Origin: Oceanobacillus limi
Lineage (GTDB): Bacteria > Bacillota > Bacilli > Bacillales > Amphibacillaceae
Length of the DNA: 64,000 nucleotides
Direction: 5' to 3'
NCBI RefSeq assembly: GCF_900111445.1
Contig: NZ_FOHE01000010.1
Location: forward strand, 1 to 64,000
Positions 8,635 to 18,113 of this stretch are shown here, one piece after another (the first letter of the stretch is position 1; each line of letters starts with the position of its first letter). Under the pieces are notes generated by a model. That model made no database searches. It was not told the origin of the DNA and was given only the letters and a program-made list of their open reading frames with translations. The position numbers and the translations under genes are program-made.

Positions 8635-10575
8635 ATGTTGACTGCAAAAACAGAGTCAGTTAGACCACCATCCAAAAATAAACATATGCATTTTGCAAGG
8701 AACTTCTTCAAGAAATCGATCCTTCCACATATCGAATTAATTGCTGCACTTTTGAGTGGTGCTATTATTCTCCTTACGTGGCTATTGGCAGATCATCTTA
8801 CCAGTCAAATTTGGATCACATTACATTTACTAGCATTCATCATAGGAGGATATGCTAAAGCAAAGGAAGGTATTCAAGAAACTATTGCGAATAAAGAACT
8901 AAATGTAGAAATGCTTATGATTTTTGCAGCTATTGGTTCAGCAATCATAGGTTACTGGACAGAAGGTGCTATTCTAATCTTTATATTTGCCTTATCTGGT
9001 GCTTTGGAAACATATACAATGAATAAAAGTAACAAAGAAATATCTGCTTTGATGAATCTTCAACCAGAGCAAGCAACATTAATAGAGGGGAAAGATGAAA
9101 AAATTGTACCCGTATCTAAGTTAAAGGTTAACGATCGGATACAAGTTCGCGCAGGAGAAAGAATTCCAGCAGATGGAGTTATTTTGAATGGATCCACCGC
9201 AATTGATGAAAGCGCGATTAGTGGAGAATCTATTCCGATAAATAAAAAGTTAAATGATGACGTGTTTGCTGGAACGGTTTCATTAGATGGCACGATTCAA
9301 GTTGAAATTACAAAACCGTCCCATGAAACGATGTTCCAGAAAATAATTCAACTCGTTCAATCTGCTCAGGAGGAAAAATCACCTTCTCAGTTATTTATTG
9401 AAAAATTTGAAGGGACCTATGTAAAAGTAGTGTTGCTCGTTGTTACGGTCATGATGTTTTTACCCTATCTTGTATTTGGATGGTCATTATCCGAAAGCAT
9501 CTATCGCGCTATGATTTTACTCGTCGTCGCATCTCCTTGTGCTTTGGTGGCTTCGATTATGCCAGCAACCTTATCCGCGATATCAAATAGCGCAAAAAAG
9601 GGAGTCCTGTTTAAAGGTGGCGTGCATATCGAGAACCTAAGTCATGTGAAAGCAGTAGCCTTTGATAAAACAGGGACATTAACAAAAGGGAAGCTAGTGG
9701 TTACCGATGTTCATTTGAAGGATACGCTTCACCAAGAAGACATCTTGGTTGCAGTAGAAGCAATTGAAAAGCAGTCCACTCATCCTCTTGCAAAGGCATT
9801 AACGACATATTGTCAAGAACGGGTTAATCATAAACAATCCCCTAATGTAGAAGCCATGAAAACAATTGGTGGTAACGGAGTTAAAGCAACACTCCAACAA
9901 CATGAGTGGAAAATAGGCAAAGCCGAGTTTGTTGGTGAGGAGGAAGCAAAAGAATTTCAAGGTGGTATATTGAACACATTAGCCTCTCAAGGAAAATCCG
10001 TAATTTTTGTTCAAAAAGATAATGAAATAGTTGCTGCATTTGCACTCAAGGACACGATTCGAGAAGAAACCAAACATGCGATTCGTTTGTTACGAAAAAA
10101 CGGTATTCACACGATTATGCTAACAGGTGACAATGAATTAACTGCAAAGGCAATTGCTACAGAAGCAGGAATAGATGATTATATTGCGAATTGCTTACCA
10201 AAGGAAAAAGTAACCCATATCAAACAGCTCAAAAAACAGTATAAAAATGTAGCAATGGTTGGCGATGGAATAAATGATGCCCCTGCATTGGCAACAGCTA
10301 ATTTAGGAATTGCAATGGGTGAGGGAACAGATGTCGCATTAGAAACATCTGATGTCGTCTTAATGAAAAATAACCTCGATAAAATTACAAATGCTATTAA
10401 ACTATCAAAACGAATGAATCAAATCGTAAAGCAAAACATTTACTTTTCATTGAGCGTTATTGTTGTATTAATTTTCACCAACTTTTTCCAGGTCATCGAT
10501 CTCCCGCTTGGAGTAATTGGCCATGAGGGAAGTACTATTCTCGTTATATTAAATGGTTTACGCTTGCTAAGATAG
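8635..10575 (+). CDS. pfeT: P1B-type metal-exporting ATPase PfeT (ZosA)
   Basis: A 646-residue heavy-metal P-type ATPase. It lacks an N-terminal metal-binding (HMA) domain. The actuator motif SGES is near residue 200, the membrane metal site is SPC (VVASPCALVAS, near residue 300) rather than CPC, the phosphorylated aspartate lies in DKTGTLTKG near residue 345, and the last membrane segment carries HEGST. SPC plus HEGxT marks the P1B-4 group. B. subtilis PfeT, first described as the zinc importer ZosA, is such a pump and exports ferrous iron. The ATG was chosen over an upstream TTG because it has five bases to the AGGAGG. A promoter and perfect PerR box stand upstream, so induction by peroxide and/or iron is likely. 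It interrupts the yfk block. Confidence 0.85.
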   Translation: MLTAKTESVRPPSKNKHMHFARNFFKKSILPHIELIAALLSGAIILLTWLLADHLTSQIWITLHLLAFIIGGYAKAKEGIQETIANKELNVEMLMIFAAIGSAIIGYWTEGAILIFIFALSGALETYTMNKSNKEISALMNLQPEQATLIEGKDEKIVPVSKLKVNDRIQVRAGERIPADGVILNGSTAIDESAISGESIPINKKLNDDVFAGTVSLDGTIQVEITKPSHETMFQKIIQLVQSAQEEKSPSQLFIEKFEGTYVKVVLLVVTVMMFLPYLVFGWSLSESIYRAMILLVVASPCALVASIMPATLSAISNSAKKGVLFKGGVHIENLSHVKAVAFDKTGTLTKGKLVVTDVHLKDTLHQEDILVAVEAIEKQSTHPLAKALTTYCQERVNHKQSPNVEAMKTIGGNGVKATLQQHEWKIGKAEFVGEEEAKEFQGGILNTLASQGKSVIFVQKDNEIVAAFALKDTIREETKHAIRLLRKNGIHTIMLTGDNELTAKAIATEAGIDDYIANCLPKEKVTHIKQLKKQYKNVAMVGDGINDAPALATANLGIAMGEGTDVALETSDVVLMKNNLDKITNAIKLSKRMNQIVKQNIYFSLSVIVVLIFTNFFQVIDLPLGVIGHEGSTILVILNGLRLLR

Positions 10576-10610
10576 TAACATACGTAAACTTGATCATATG
10601 TTTTAAAGTC

Positions 10611-10650
10611 ACATAAAAACACCCTCAAATGAGAGGAGGGCGTTTTATGT
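10611..10650. terminator. Bidirectional terminator between pfeT and yfkH
   Basis: A long stem (ACATAAAA plus CCCTC against GAGGG plus TTTTATGT, one bulge) with A and T runs on both sides; it overlaps the end of yfkH. Confidence 0.75.
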
Positions 10651-11475
10651 GATTTTTTCTATTTTCCTTTTCCGTATCACTGCATTTAAAACTCCACCAA
10701 TAATAATAATCACTCCAGAAATATAAAACCAAATCATTAAGACAATGACAGCTCCTAAGCTACCATACGTTGCCGAGTAATTCCCAAGGTTTTCAACATA
10801 GTAAGAAAAGGCAAAGGACACAAATTGCCAACTAAAAGTTGCAAATAACGCCCCCCAAATTGCATTCTTGAAATAAATTCTTTTATTCGGTGCAAGCTTG
10901 TACAGGAATAAAAAAACAATAAAGAACACACTAGACGAAATAACCCAGCGAAGCATTTCCCAAAAGGTTAAAAAGTCTTCTGTAAATCCGAAAAAAGAAA
11001 AGATATAATATCCAATCATTCTCCCTAATACAGGTAATATAATGGCAATAACTATTACAAGAACCATGGCGATCGTTAATATGATCGCAATTAAACGAGA
11101 CACGATAAAGGATCGGTTCTCATCTACATCGTATGCATGATTAAACACCCGCATAATTGCATTAACTCCATTAGAAGCTAACCATAAGGACGAAATCAGG
11201 CTGATGGATAATAACCCACCATTTCTAGAATGGGCCAACTGGTCAATATTCGAATTAATCAATTCCATCGATTCCGCAGGAGCAATACTCGCAACCATAC
11301 TCATAAAATTATGCTCATCAAAAGGCAAGTAGCCTATTAACGTAACTAAAAATACCAAAAAAGGAAAAAGTGATAACAGAAAAAAGTAAGCAAGCTGTGC
11401 GGCCAAGCCAAAGACATCTGCATCCATTAAGCGAATATACAACTGCTTGCTAAATTCAAGAATTGACTTCACCAA
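10645..11475 (-). CDS. yfkH: YihY/BrkB-family membrane protein YfkH
   Basis: A 276-residue polytopic membrane protein of the YihY (formerly ribonuclease BN) family, with about six hydrophobic segments. The family motif is seen in QLAYFFLLSLFPFLVFLVTL near residue 25, and the C-terminal half has WQFVSFAFSYYVENLGNYSA and YGSLGAVIVLMIWFYISG. Biochemical function is unknown. It starts with TTG (or the GTG next to it), with GGGAGAG just upstream. It is the last gene of a yfkJ-yfkI-yfkH cluster also found together in B. subtilis. Confidence 0.85.
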   Translation of the reverse strand: MVKSILEFSKQLYIRLMDADVFGLAAQLAYFFLLSLFPFLVFLVTLIGYLPFDEHNFMSMVASIAPAESMELINSNIDQLAHSRNGGLLSISLISSLWLASNGVNAIMRVFNHAYDVDENRSFIVSRLIAIILTIAMVLVIVIAIILPVLGRMIGYYIFSFFGFTEDFLTFWEMLRWVISSSVFFIVFLFLYKLAPNKRIYFKNAIWGALFATFSWQFVSFAFSYYVENLGNYSATYGSLGAVIVLMIWFYISGVIIIIGGVLNAVIRKRKIEKIT

Positions 11476-11496
11476 ATCACTCTCCCTTTTAGAACA

Positions 11497-11790
11497 CTAA
11501 CCTTCTATTTTTTTATTGCTATTTGAAACCTTTTCTACTGTATTTTCAACTTGCTCCAATGCATTTGCTGCATTCTCGATTTGATAGGAGAAAGCTTGAT
11601 TAAATCGATCAAAGGCAACCCTTGCATTATGTAAAGATTCCGATGGATGCTTCATACAATAAGTTGTTTTCACTTTTGCCGCATGCAGCTTGTCCTTTGT
11701 ATATTCTCTCGTATCCCGGTCAACTAATGCAGTAATTCCTCCCACTGCAGCACCAATTGCAATACTCGTTAAAAGTCTACGTCTACCCAT
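11497..11790 (-). CDS. yfkI: YtxH-like small protein YfkI
   Basis: A 97-residue protein with a basic N-terminus (MGRRRLL) and one glycine/alanine-rich hydrophobic segment (TSIAIGAAVGGITALV), followed by a long amphipathic, heptad-like helix to the C-terminus. This is the layout of YtxH-type general-stress proteins. Its place between yfkJ and yfkH matches yfkI of B. subtilis. Likely membrane-attached; role unknown. Confidence 0.7.
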   Translation of the reverse strand: MGRRRLLTSIAIGAAVGGITALVDRDTREYTKDKLHAAKVKTTYCMKHPSESLHNARVAFDRFNQAFSYQIENAANALEQVENTVEKVSNSNKKIEG

Positions 11791-11808
11791 AATAAAACCT
11801 CTCCTTTG

Positions 11809-12276
11809 TTATATGTTATGTTTGGTACGAATATACTTAAATAATTTTTCACAACCCTCTGATACAAGTTGGTACGTGTAATCAAAGTCACCTGTAAAAT
11901 AAGGATCAGGTACGTCCATTGTTTCTGGATGGTCAACAAACTCCATCAGTTTCTTTACTGTAACACTATCTTTGTGTCGGATTTGAGATAGATCCTCCCT
12001 ATTTTGTTCATCCATTGCAATAATATAGTCAAAATTATCCCAGTCCTGTTTTTGAACTTGTCTTGCCTTCATTCCTTGATAATCTATGTTGTATTGATCT
12101 AAAATACCCCTTGTTCCTTTATGCGGTGGATTTCCTATATGCCAGCTCCCAATTCCACCTGAGTCTACTTCTATTTTGTCTGTCAAATTTTCTTTTATTA
12201 CAAAATCACGAAAAACAGCTTCAGCCATTGGAGAACGGCAAATGTTTCCTAAACAAATGAATAACACACGTATCAT
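11809..12276 (-). CDS. yfkJ: Low-molecular-weight protein tyrosine phosphatase YfkJ
   Basis: A 155-residue cytoplasmic phosphatase. The P-loop C-x5-R-S is visible at the start (CLGNICRSPMAE, nucleophile Cys8), and the general-acid aspartate lies in the DPY motif (VPDPYF, near residue 122). Length and sequence match YfkJ, one of the two LMW phosphatases of B. subtilis, which is linked to ethanol stress there. First gene of the yfkJ-I-H group; 18 bases separate it from yfkI. Confidence 0.92.
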   Translation of the reverse strand: MIRVLFICLGNICRSPMAEAVFRDFVIKENLTDKIEVDSGGIGSWHIGNPPHKGTRGILDQYNIDYQGMKARQVQKQDWDNFDYIIAMDEQNREDLSQIRHKDSVTVKKLMEFVDHPETMDVPDPYFTGDFDYTYQLVSEGCEKLFKYIRTKHNI

Positions 12277-13083
12277 TTTACAATTCCCACCTTTCCTCTA
12301 TATTATAATCAAATCTTAACCCACCTTTAAGTGAAATGGTATATATTTCATTCATTACCCATTATTGGTTGTAATAGAGATGGAATATTCAAAATAATTT
12401 TAAAAAAACACTTGACATTTCATTAAATTTTCGGAATATTTAATATAAGAAATCAAATAAAGGCTTTTTTATAATGATTGATTTTATCGTAGGAGATGGA
12501 TTATGCGACGCAACTGTATCAATTTATCCATTAGGAAATTTATGTAATATTTTTGTTACTACACCGCTACGTAAATACATTACGCTTTCCGCGGGCTCGC
12601 GCTGAGCCTCCTCATTCGCAAAGAGCGCTCATTGCGGGGTCTCAGCGTCTTCGCTTTCCCGCAGGAGTCTCCATGTATTTCCTACGCTAGTAGGATTGCG
12701 TTTATCCGTACTTCAGCTCAATCGTCATGAAACACCGATTTTAAGGAAATATATTTCTCTTAAGATTGGAATCACAACACTAGCGGAGTCAGAATGCGTA
12801 GACTCCTGCGGGAATAGCACGAGTCCGAAGACCCCGCATTGATGCGCCTGCGTCTACTAGTAACTCTTCGATGCTATTTTCTCGGCACAAGGGAACAAAG
12901 AAGCATACTCAAGTAGTTCCCTGGCTGAGGCCGTGCCCGCGGAAAGCGAAGTGTTCTGCCGTAGTGGTATTATATCGCTAATAAGTGAAGAAAAATTAGC
13001 AATCTCCAACTAAAAGTTACGTCGCATTATACAAACTACGCATCAATTATTTTAAGAATAGCCAACTAAAAGGAGGAAATGGA
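12277..13083. other. 807-base intergenic region
   Basis: No open frame with a ribosome site. Most of it is the long inverted-repeat element at 12501-13031. A TTGACA at 12412 has no good -10 partner at 16-18 bases. The last 40 bases carry the AGGAGG of the symporter gene. Confidence 0.7.
12501..13031. repeat. Long inverted-repeat element of Bacillaceae type
   Basis: The outer tips are TTATGCGACGCAACT (12501-12515) and AGTTACGTCGCATTATA (13015-13031), mirror images with one change. Inside, GCTTTCCGCGGGC (12584-12596) pairs with GCCCGCGGAAAGC (12935-12947), and CCCGCAGGAGTCT (12658-12670) pairs with AGACTCCTGCGGG (12800-12812). The GC content is clearly above that of its neighbours. No transposase frame is present. 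Such GC-rich intergenic repeats are common in Bacillus relatives; their role is unknown. Confidence 0.8.
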
Positions 13084-14436
13084 ATGCTTGATTTTCTTGG
13101 AGCGATCAGTGATTTTGTCTGGGGACCTCCTACACTCATTCTAATTGTGGGAACTGGTATTTACTTAACGCTGCGTCTAGGATTTTTACAATTTCGTACA
13201 TTGCCATACGCGTTAAGATTAGCCTTTAGCCCACGAAGACAGGACAAAAAATCCAAAGGAGATATTAGTCATTATCAGGCACTAAGTACCGCCATGGCAG
13301 CAACGATAGGTACAGGTAACATTGTTGGGGTGGCTACAGCAGTTGTTCTAGGAGGTCCGGGTGCTGTTTTTTGGATGTGGATCACCGCCTTTTTCGGTAT
13401 GGCAACAAAGTACGCTGAAGCAATTCTTGCTGTAAAATACCGCGTGGAAAACAGCCGAGGAGAAATGTCTGGTGGACCAATGTATTACCTGGAAAAGGGC
13501 TTAAAGCAAAAATGGTTGGGTGTTTTATTCGCCATATTTGGTGCATGTGCAGCTTTTGGAATTGGAAACATGGTTCAATCCAACTCCGTTTCTGATGCAC
13601 TAAATGATACGTTTAATGTTCCTACATTTGCAACTGGAATCGTTCTAACGATCTTAGCAGCATTAGTTATTTTAGGTGGGATTAAGAGTATTGGTAGAGT
13701 TACTGCCTTTTTCGTCCCTATTATGGCATTGTTCTATGTTATAGGTGGATTAATTATTATTGTGACAAATTTAGATATTGTACCTGCTGCTATAAATTTA
13801 ATTTTGACAGATGCCTTTACAGCTAGTGCACTTGGTGGGGGACTGTTGGGTACCGTAATTCGTTACGGGGTTGCTCGAGGGGTATTCTCTAACGAAGCTG
13901 GTCTCGGTTCTGCTCCAATTGCAGCAGCCGCAGCGAAAACAGACTATCCCGGGCGCCAAGCACTAGTATCCATGACACAGGTATTTATCGATACAATTAT
14001 TGTTTGTTCCATCACAGGTATTACAATTGTTATGGCAGACCTTGCAGGCAGTGGGTTGGAAGGTGGACCACTAACTTCTGCTTCTTTCGCTGCTTTCTTA
14101 GGTGATACGGGTGGTTATATTGTTACGCTAGGAATTGTTTTCTTTGCTTTCTCTACCATTGTTGGTTGGTCCTATTATGGAGAGAAATGTTTCTCTTATT
14201 TATTTAATGATAAAGCAATTCCTATTTATAGGGCGTTATTCGTATTTGCGATTTTAATTGGATCGGTATTAACGCTTGATACGGTATTTGCAATTTCGGA
14301 TATCATGAATGCATTAATGGCGATTCCAAACTTAATTGGACTACTCGGACTTTCTGGAGTAGTTGTTTATGAGACAAACCGCTTCCTTAAAGTAGCCAAA
14401 GAAGAAAAGGAACAAGAAAAAGCCAAAGCATCGTAA
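13084..14436 (+). CDS. Sodium:alanine/glutamine symporter (AgcS family)
   Basis: A 450-residue Na+-coupled amino-acid symporter with about 10-11 membrane segments. Family signatures are GTGNIVGVATA near residue 78, GGPMYYLEKG near 138 and RGVFSNEAGLGSAPIAAAAA near 265. The ATG follows AGGAGG. B. subtilis has several paralogues (alsT, glnT, yflA, yrbD) and this one cannot be matched to one of them. It transports alanine, glycine or glutamine into the cell. A strong terminator follows, so it is monocistronic. Confidence 0.88.
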   Translation: MLDFLGAISDFVWGPPTLILIVGTGIYLTLRLGFLQFRTLPYALRLAFSPRRQDKKSKGDISHYQALSTAMAATIGTGNIVGVATAVVLGGPGAVFWMWITAFFGMATKYAEAILAVKYRVENSRGEMSGGPMYYLEKGLKQKWLGVLFAIFGACAAFGIGNMVQSNSVSDALNDTFNVPTFATGIVLTILAALVILGGIKSIGRVTAFFVPIMALFYVIGGLIIIVTNLDIVPAAINLILTDAFTASALGGGLLGTVIRYGVARGVFSNEAGLGSAPIAAAAAKTDYPGRQALVSMTQVFIDTIIVCSITGITIVMADLAGSGLEGGPLTSASFAAFLGDTGGYIVTLGIVFFAFSTIVGWSYYGEKCFSYLFNDKAIPIYRALFVFAILIGSVLTLDTVFAISDIMNALMAIPNLIGLLGLSGVVVYETNRFLKVAKEEKEQEKAKAS

Positions 14437-14450
14437 TAATTAGACCAAAT

Positions 14451-14494
14451 AACAAGGATCGATTCCAATGGATAATTGAGAATCGATCCTTGTT
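14451..14494 (+). terminator. Terminator of the AgcS symporter gene
   Basis: A perfect 15-bp stem (AACAAGGATCGATTC and complement) with a 14-base loop and a TT-TTATAA tail; it could also serve the convergent niaR gene. Confidence 0.9.
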
Positions 14495-14516
14495 TTATAA
14501 ACACAGAAGGAATTAG

Positions 14517-15059
14517 TTAAGACTCCAACAAATATCCAGCTTCTCTTAACGCCTCACATGCCTCATCCAGTTGTTCCTCTGTGTCCGCCTCGATTGTATG
14601 TAAGTGAACACCTTCTGTCAATTTTGATAATAGGGATGCATTCGTTTTTTCTAATTCATTGATAAATTGATCGACGTCTCTTCTATTTTTTAACATCAAG
14701 GAACCCGTAAGATCACCATAGATTGGGTGTTCCACCATAACATTTTTCACACTTACTCCAATATCTACAAGCGTATATAACTCATCAGCCGTTTCCTCAG
14801 CACGATGAGACACTACAATAATCCTCGATTGCTTTGCCATTTTATTATTTTCTTTAAAATACACATACCCTCTTGAGGTTGCAATAATTGGTTCACCTTT
14901 GGCCTTTAATAAGGAGATGTCCTGAACAATCACCTGTCTACTTACATTGGTCTTTTCCGCTAAAGCTTTTCCTGTAATTGGCTCACTATTATTTTGAAGC
15001 CATTCGAGTATTAAGCTCCTTCTTTTTTCGCCTAGCATTTTTGTACCATCTTCCTGCAT
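14517..15059 (-). CDS. niaR: NAD biosynthesis repressor NiaR (YrxA)
   Basis: A 180-residue transcription factor, the same length as B. subtilis YrxA. The N-terminal winged helix holds VSRQVIVQDISLLKAKG near residue 40, and the C-terminal 3H ligand-binding domain shows its conserved histidines in VVSHRAEE, VEHPIYGD and GVHLHTIEA. In B. subtilis NiaR binds nicotinic acid and represses nadBCA, nadR-type and niacin uptake genes. None of these targets is next to it here. The start has GGGAGAGG upstream; a second ATG seven codons later is less well placed. Confidence 0.9.
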   Translation of the reverse strand: MQEDGTKMLGEKRRSLILEWLQNNSEPITGKALAEKTNVSRQVIVQDISLLKAKGEPIIATSRGYVYFKENNKMAKQSRIIVVSHRAEETADELYTLVDIGVSVKNVMVEHPIYGDLTGSLMLKNRRDVDQFINELEKTNASLLSKLTEGVHLHTIEADTEEQLDEACEALREAGYLLES

Positions 15060-15441
15060 AACTACCTCTCCCCTTCCCTATTAAGCAAATGATTGCACTA
15101 TGTTTGTATAACGAAATGTTTACTAACCGATGTCTATGATATTTATTATACCATTATATCGAAACTTCCCTTGAAACGCATTCCCTTGACATGTATAAGA
15201 TTTTAAATGTGTAACACCTTATAATAATATCACCTAAAATCCACCCTAGAATCCATAATTGATTATGAGCGAATGATCTAGTAAACAGAAGTTCCAATCA
15301 AACCCTTTTTGTAATAAAAATATTGCTTTTTCACATAAACTATGTAAATATATGTGTAAAGACACATGTAAAATGTTAGTTTACTAGTTAATCAAACGTT
15401 TGTTTAGTTTGTTCAATTTCTCACATAAGGAGGAGAGAAAT
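15060..15441. other. Divergent intergenic region, niaR / yhjC-like
   Basis: 382 AT-rich bases. A TTGACA at 15186-15191 lacks a convincing -10 box. A small hairpin ATGTGT-AAAG-ACACAT (15352-15367) stands about 75 bases before the plus-strand start. No gene seen. Confidence 0.5.
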
Positions 15442-15621
15442 ATGAAAGGAAAAGTTTTTTGGGGAATCTTCATTATCTTTTTAATCTTACTAGCTTACGT
15501 ACTTCCCTACACTATTCTAACTGATGTCCATGAATGGTATGGAAGTTTCTTACTATGGGGAATTATTGGCGTACTTACTATTATAGCGAATTTAATGGTT
15601 ACAAAGGATTGGGGGGAGTAA
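15442..15621 (+). CDS. Small membrane partner of SSS symporter (DUF3311/YhjC-like)
   Basis: A 59-residue protein with two hydrophobic segments separated by a short polar turn containing DVHEWYGS. The true start is the ATG 42 bases inside the longer open frame, as it has AGGAGGA seven bases before it. It sits one base upstream of a sodium:solute symporter gene, an arrangement also seen for yhjC-yhjB in B. subtilis and for DUF3311 proteins elsewhere. It is probably a small subunit or folding aid of the carrier; that role is inference. Confidence 0.75.
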   Translation: MKGKVFWGIFIIFLILLAYVLPYTILTDVHEWYGSFLLWGIIGVLTIIANLMVTKDWGE

Positions 15622-15622
15622 C

Positions 15623-17089
15623 TTGAATACAAGTTTAGTAGTCTGGGGAATCATTATATATATTGTAATAGCAATTAGCATTGCACTTCTCTCCCGACGT
15701 GGTGATCGAGAAGGAATGGCCGGATATTATCTAGGTGGAAGAAAAATGAACGGTATTCTTTCCGCTTTAAGTTATAGTGCTACAACATATAGTGCGTTTA
15801 TGATGGTCGGTCTAGCTGGATTAACCTATCAAGGTGGTGTTGGGGCACTTGGATTTGAAATTGTGTACTTTGCAGGTGTGTCTTTAATCGCCTTATTTGG
15901 ACCACGATTTTGGTTAGTAGGTAAAAAATATGGATATGTTACCCCGTCCGAAATGATTGGGGATCGTTTCCAAAGTAAAAAAGCAGCTTCAGCTATCGCG
16001 CTAGTTAGTTGTTTATTCCTTATTCCATACTCTGCTGTTCAATTAGCTGGAGTAGGTTACCTGTTACAAGGGATAACAAATAATGCTATTCCATTTACAA
16101 CTGGCGTGATTATTGCTACTGTATTGGCGGTATTTTTCTCCTATGCAGCAGGCATTCGCTCTGTTGTCTGGACAGATGCTCTACAAGCAATATTTATGAT
16201 TATTACTTCAACAATCGTGGTATTGCTATTAATTAATGGCCTAGGTGGATTCGGTCAATTCTTTGATAATTTGAAAACGGACCATTCAGGTTCACTTTCC
16301 GTACCAGGAAATGGCTACTTTAGTTTCTTAACCTTTTTAGGGATGACTTTACCTTGGTTTTTCTTTAGCTTATCCAATCCGCAAGTATCACAACGGATGT
16401 TCATGCCATCTTCCTTAAAAGGGTTGCGGCAGATGTTAATTGGATTTCTTATTTTTGGATTTGTCTATACGTTTGTTTCCGTTTTATGGGGATTCTCAGC
16501 ACTTCAGCTTTTCCCAAATTTAGAAACGGCAGACTTAGCTACACCACAACTTCTATCATCTGATTTGGTACCGCCAGTTCTTGGGGTAATCGTGATGATT
16601 GGAATCATGGCAGCAGCAATATCAACGATAGATTCCATTATGCTTACGTTGTCCTCCATGTTCGCAAGAGATGTTTATGGAAACAAGAAGGACCGACCAT
16701 CAGATGAAAAGCAATTAAAGATAGGAAAAATCGTTATTCCAGTAATTGCTATACTAGCATATGGATTTGCCGAATTAGAGTTAAACTTGATTGCCGTACT
16801 TTCGGTTGCAGCCTCTTCTGGTTTAATCGTATCGGTTCCAGCATTCTTTGGAACATTTTTCTGGAAAAAAGGTACTGCTGCAGGTGTTATTTCTAGTGTA
16901 TCAATCGGAGCACTCATTGTATTAGTTTTAGAGTTTACTGGAACAAAACCATTTGGTCTTGCTTCGGGTATCTGGGGTTTATTAATTTCTACCGTACTAT
17001 TTATTGGAGTAAGTCTCGCAACAAAAGCACCAGAAGAAAAAGCCCACGCATTTATCCATATTTTGAAAGAGTCAAAACAAAAGAGCTAG
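15623..17089 (+). CDS. Sodium:solute symporter (SSS family, YhjB-like)
   Basis: A 488-residue carrier with about 13 membrane segments. It opens with the SSS pattern YYLGGRKMNGILSALSYSAT near residue 35, and the Na2-site region AAAISTIDSIMLTLSSMFARD is near residue 335. It starts with TTG directly after the small upstream gene, whose stop overlaps the GGGGGGAG ribosome site, so the two are translationally coupled. The closest B. subtilis match by size and context is YhjB. Substrate unknown. Confidence 0.85.
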   Translation: MNTSLVVWGIIIYIVIAISIALLSRRGDREGMAGYYLGGRKMNGILSALSYSATTYSAFMMVGLAGLTYQGGVGALGFEIVYFAGVSLIALFGPRFWLVGKKYGYVTPSEMIGDRFQSKKAASAIALVSCLFLIPYSAVQLAGVGYLLQGITNNAIPFTTGVIIATVLAVFFSYAAGIRSVVWTDALQAIFMIITSTIVVLLLINGLGGFGQFFDNLKTDHSGSLSVPGNGYFSFLTFLGMTLPWFFFSLSNPQVSQRMFMPSSLKGLRQMLIGFLIFGFVYTFVSVLWGFSALQLFPNLETADLATPQLLSSDLVPPVLGVIVMIGIMAAAISTIDSIMLTLSSMFARDVYGNKKDRPSDEKQLKIGKIVIPVIAILAYGFAELELNLIAVLSVAASSGLIVSVPAFFGTFFWKKGTAAGVISSVSIGALIVLVLEFTGTKPFGLASGIWGLLISTVLFIGVSLATKAPEEKAHAFIHILKESKQKS

Positions 17090-17093
17090 TTCG

Positions 17094-17120
17094 AGGGATG
17101 CTGAATAAAGCATCCCTTTT
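17094..17120 (+). terminator. Terminator of the SSS symporter operon
   Basis: A 9-bp perfect stem (AGGGATGCT / AGCATCCCT) with a six-base loop and a run of T. Confidence 0.9.
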
Positions 17121-17274
17121 TAACGCTTGTAAAATAGTGTGGTCCCTAGTCTTAAAAATTCAACCCAAACAAAGTTCCAAAAATGCGTTATAATTTTTGG
17201 AATTTTATGCTAAAATCTTTGTTAACAGGTAATAGGCTATGGAGACATTCTCCGTAAAATCATAAGGAGGAAAC

Positions 17275-17562
17275 ATGGTAGACCCATTGACGGAAGAACA
17301 ATTATATGAAGAAAGATTTAAGAAGTATTTTAATTTGATAATCGGGTATATAGGTCTTCTCTTAACAGGATTAGCAACCTTACAATTTGTTACTACCTTT
17401 CATGATACTACTAGTCGAATACAAATCATTCTAGGTTTCATGCTTGTAATGACCTATTTCTCATTTTCAAATAAAGGAATAGGCACTACCAAAGTTAGGA
17501 ACATGTTTCGCATTATTTTTATTGGAGTCTTTGTGATCAGTTCCTGGTTTCTGTATTTCTAG
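17275..17562 (+). CDS. Small membrane protein, unknown function
   Basis: A 95-residue protein: about 22 charged N-terminal residues, then three hydrophobic segments (near residues 23-42, 50-62 and 75-95). AAGGAGG stands six bases before the ATG. I do not recognise the family. It may share a transcript with the following Nudix gene, 33 bases downstream. Confidence 0.7.
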   Translation: MVDPLTEEQLYEERFKKYFNLIIGYIGLLLTGLATLQFVTTFHDTTSRIQIILGFMLVMTYFSFSNKGIGTTKVRNMFRIIFIGVFVISSWFLYF

Positions 17563-17594
17563 TAGATTCACGTAGACATAAGGAGAGAGTGTGA

Positions 17595-18086
17595 ATGACA
17601 ACGAAATATGTAAACTGGGGAGGCGGAAAAGTAAAATTAACGTGGAAACGAGATACAAAACTCCCGCCAGTTGAATTAATAACAAGTGTGCACTGTTTTT
17701 GTTTTAAGAATGATCAGTTAATATTGGTAAACTTAAATCATAGGGGATGGGATTTTCCTGGTGGTCATATGGAAGACGGAGAAACACCAATTCAATGTGC
17801 AAAACGAGAAACATTTGAAGAGGCATATGTTACAGGGAATTGTAGCTTACTAGGACATATCATCGTGGATCACCATAAAAATCCAAAATGGAATAACCTT
17901 TCCCCCTATCCAAAGGTAGGTTATCAGGTCTTCTATCGAATGGATGTTGATCAATTATTTGATTTTAAAGCCAACTATGAATCAACCGAAAGAATCTTAA
18001 TAAATCCAAAACGAATAGATGATTACTATCATGATTGGAATGAACTTCATCAAGCAATATTAAACGACGCACTAGGAAGAAAATAG
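17595..18086 (+). CDS. Nudix hydrolase
   Basis: A 163-residue soluble protein of the MutT/Nudix fold, which hydrolyses nucleoside diphosphates linked to another group. The Nudix box runs from residue 56: GHMEDGE, seven residues, then RETFEEAYV. The box is complete at the metal-binding REx2EE core, but the usual glycine of EExGU is a tyrosine. The substrate is unknown. It lies in a run of small same-strand genes with good ribosome sites. Confidence 0.82.
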   Translation: MTTKYVNWGGGKVKLTWKRDTKLPPVELITSVHCFCFKNDQLILVNLNHRGWDFPGGHMEDGETPIQCAKRETFEEAYVTGNCSLLGHIIVDHHKNPKWNNLSPYPKVGYQVFYRMDVDQLFDFKANYESTERILINPKRIDDYYHDWNELHQAILNDALGRK

Positions 18087-18113
18087 TCTGACATCAAGGG
18101 GAGGTGATAATAA

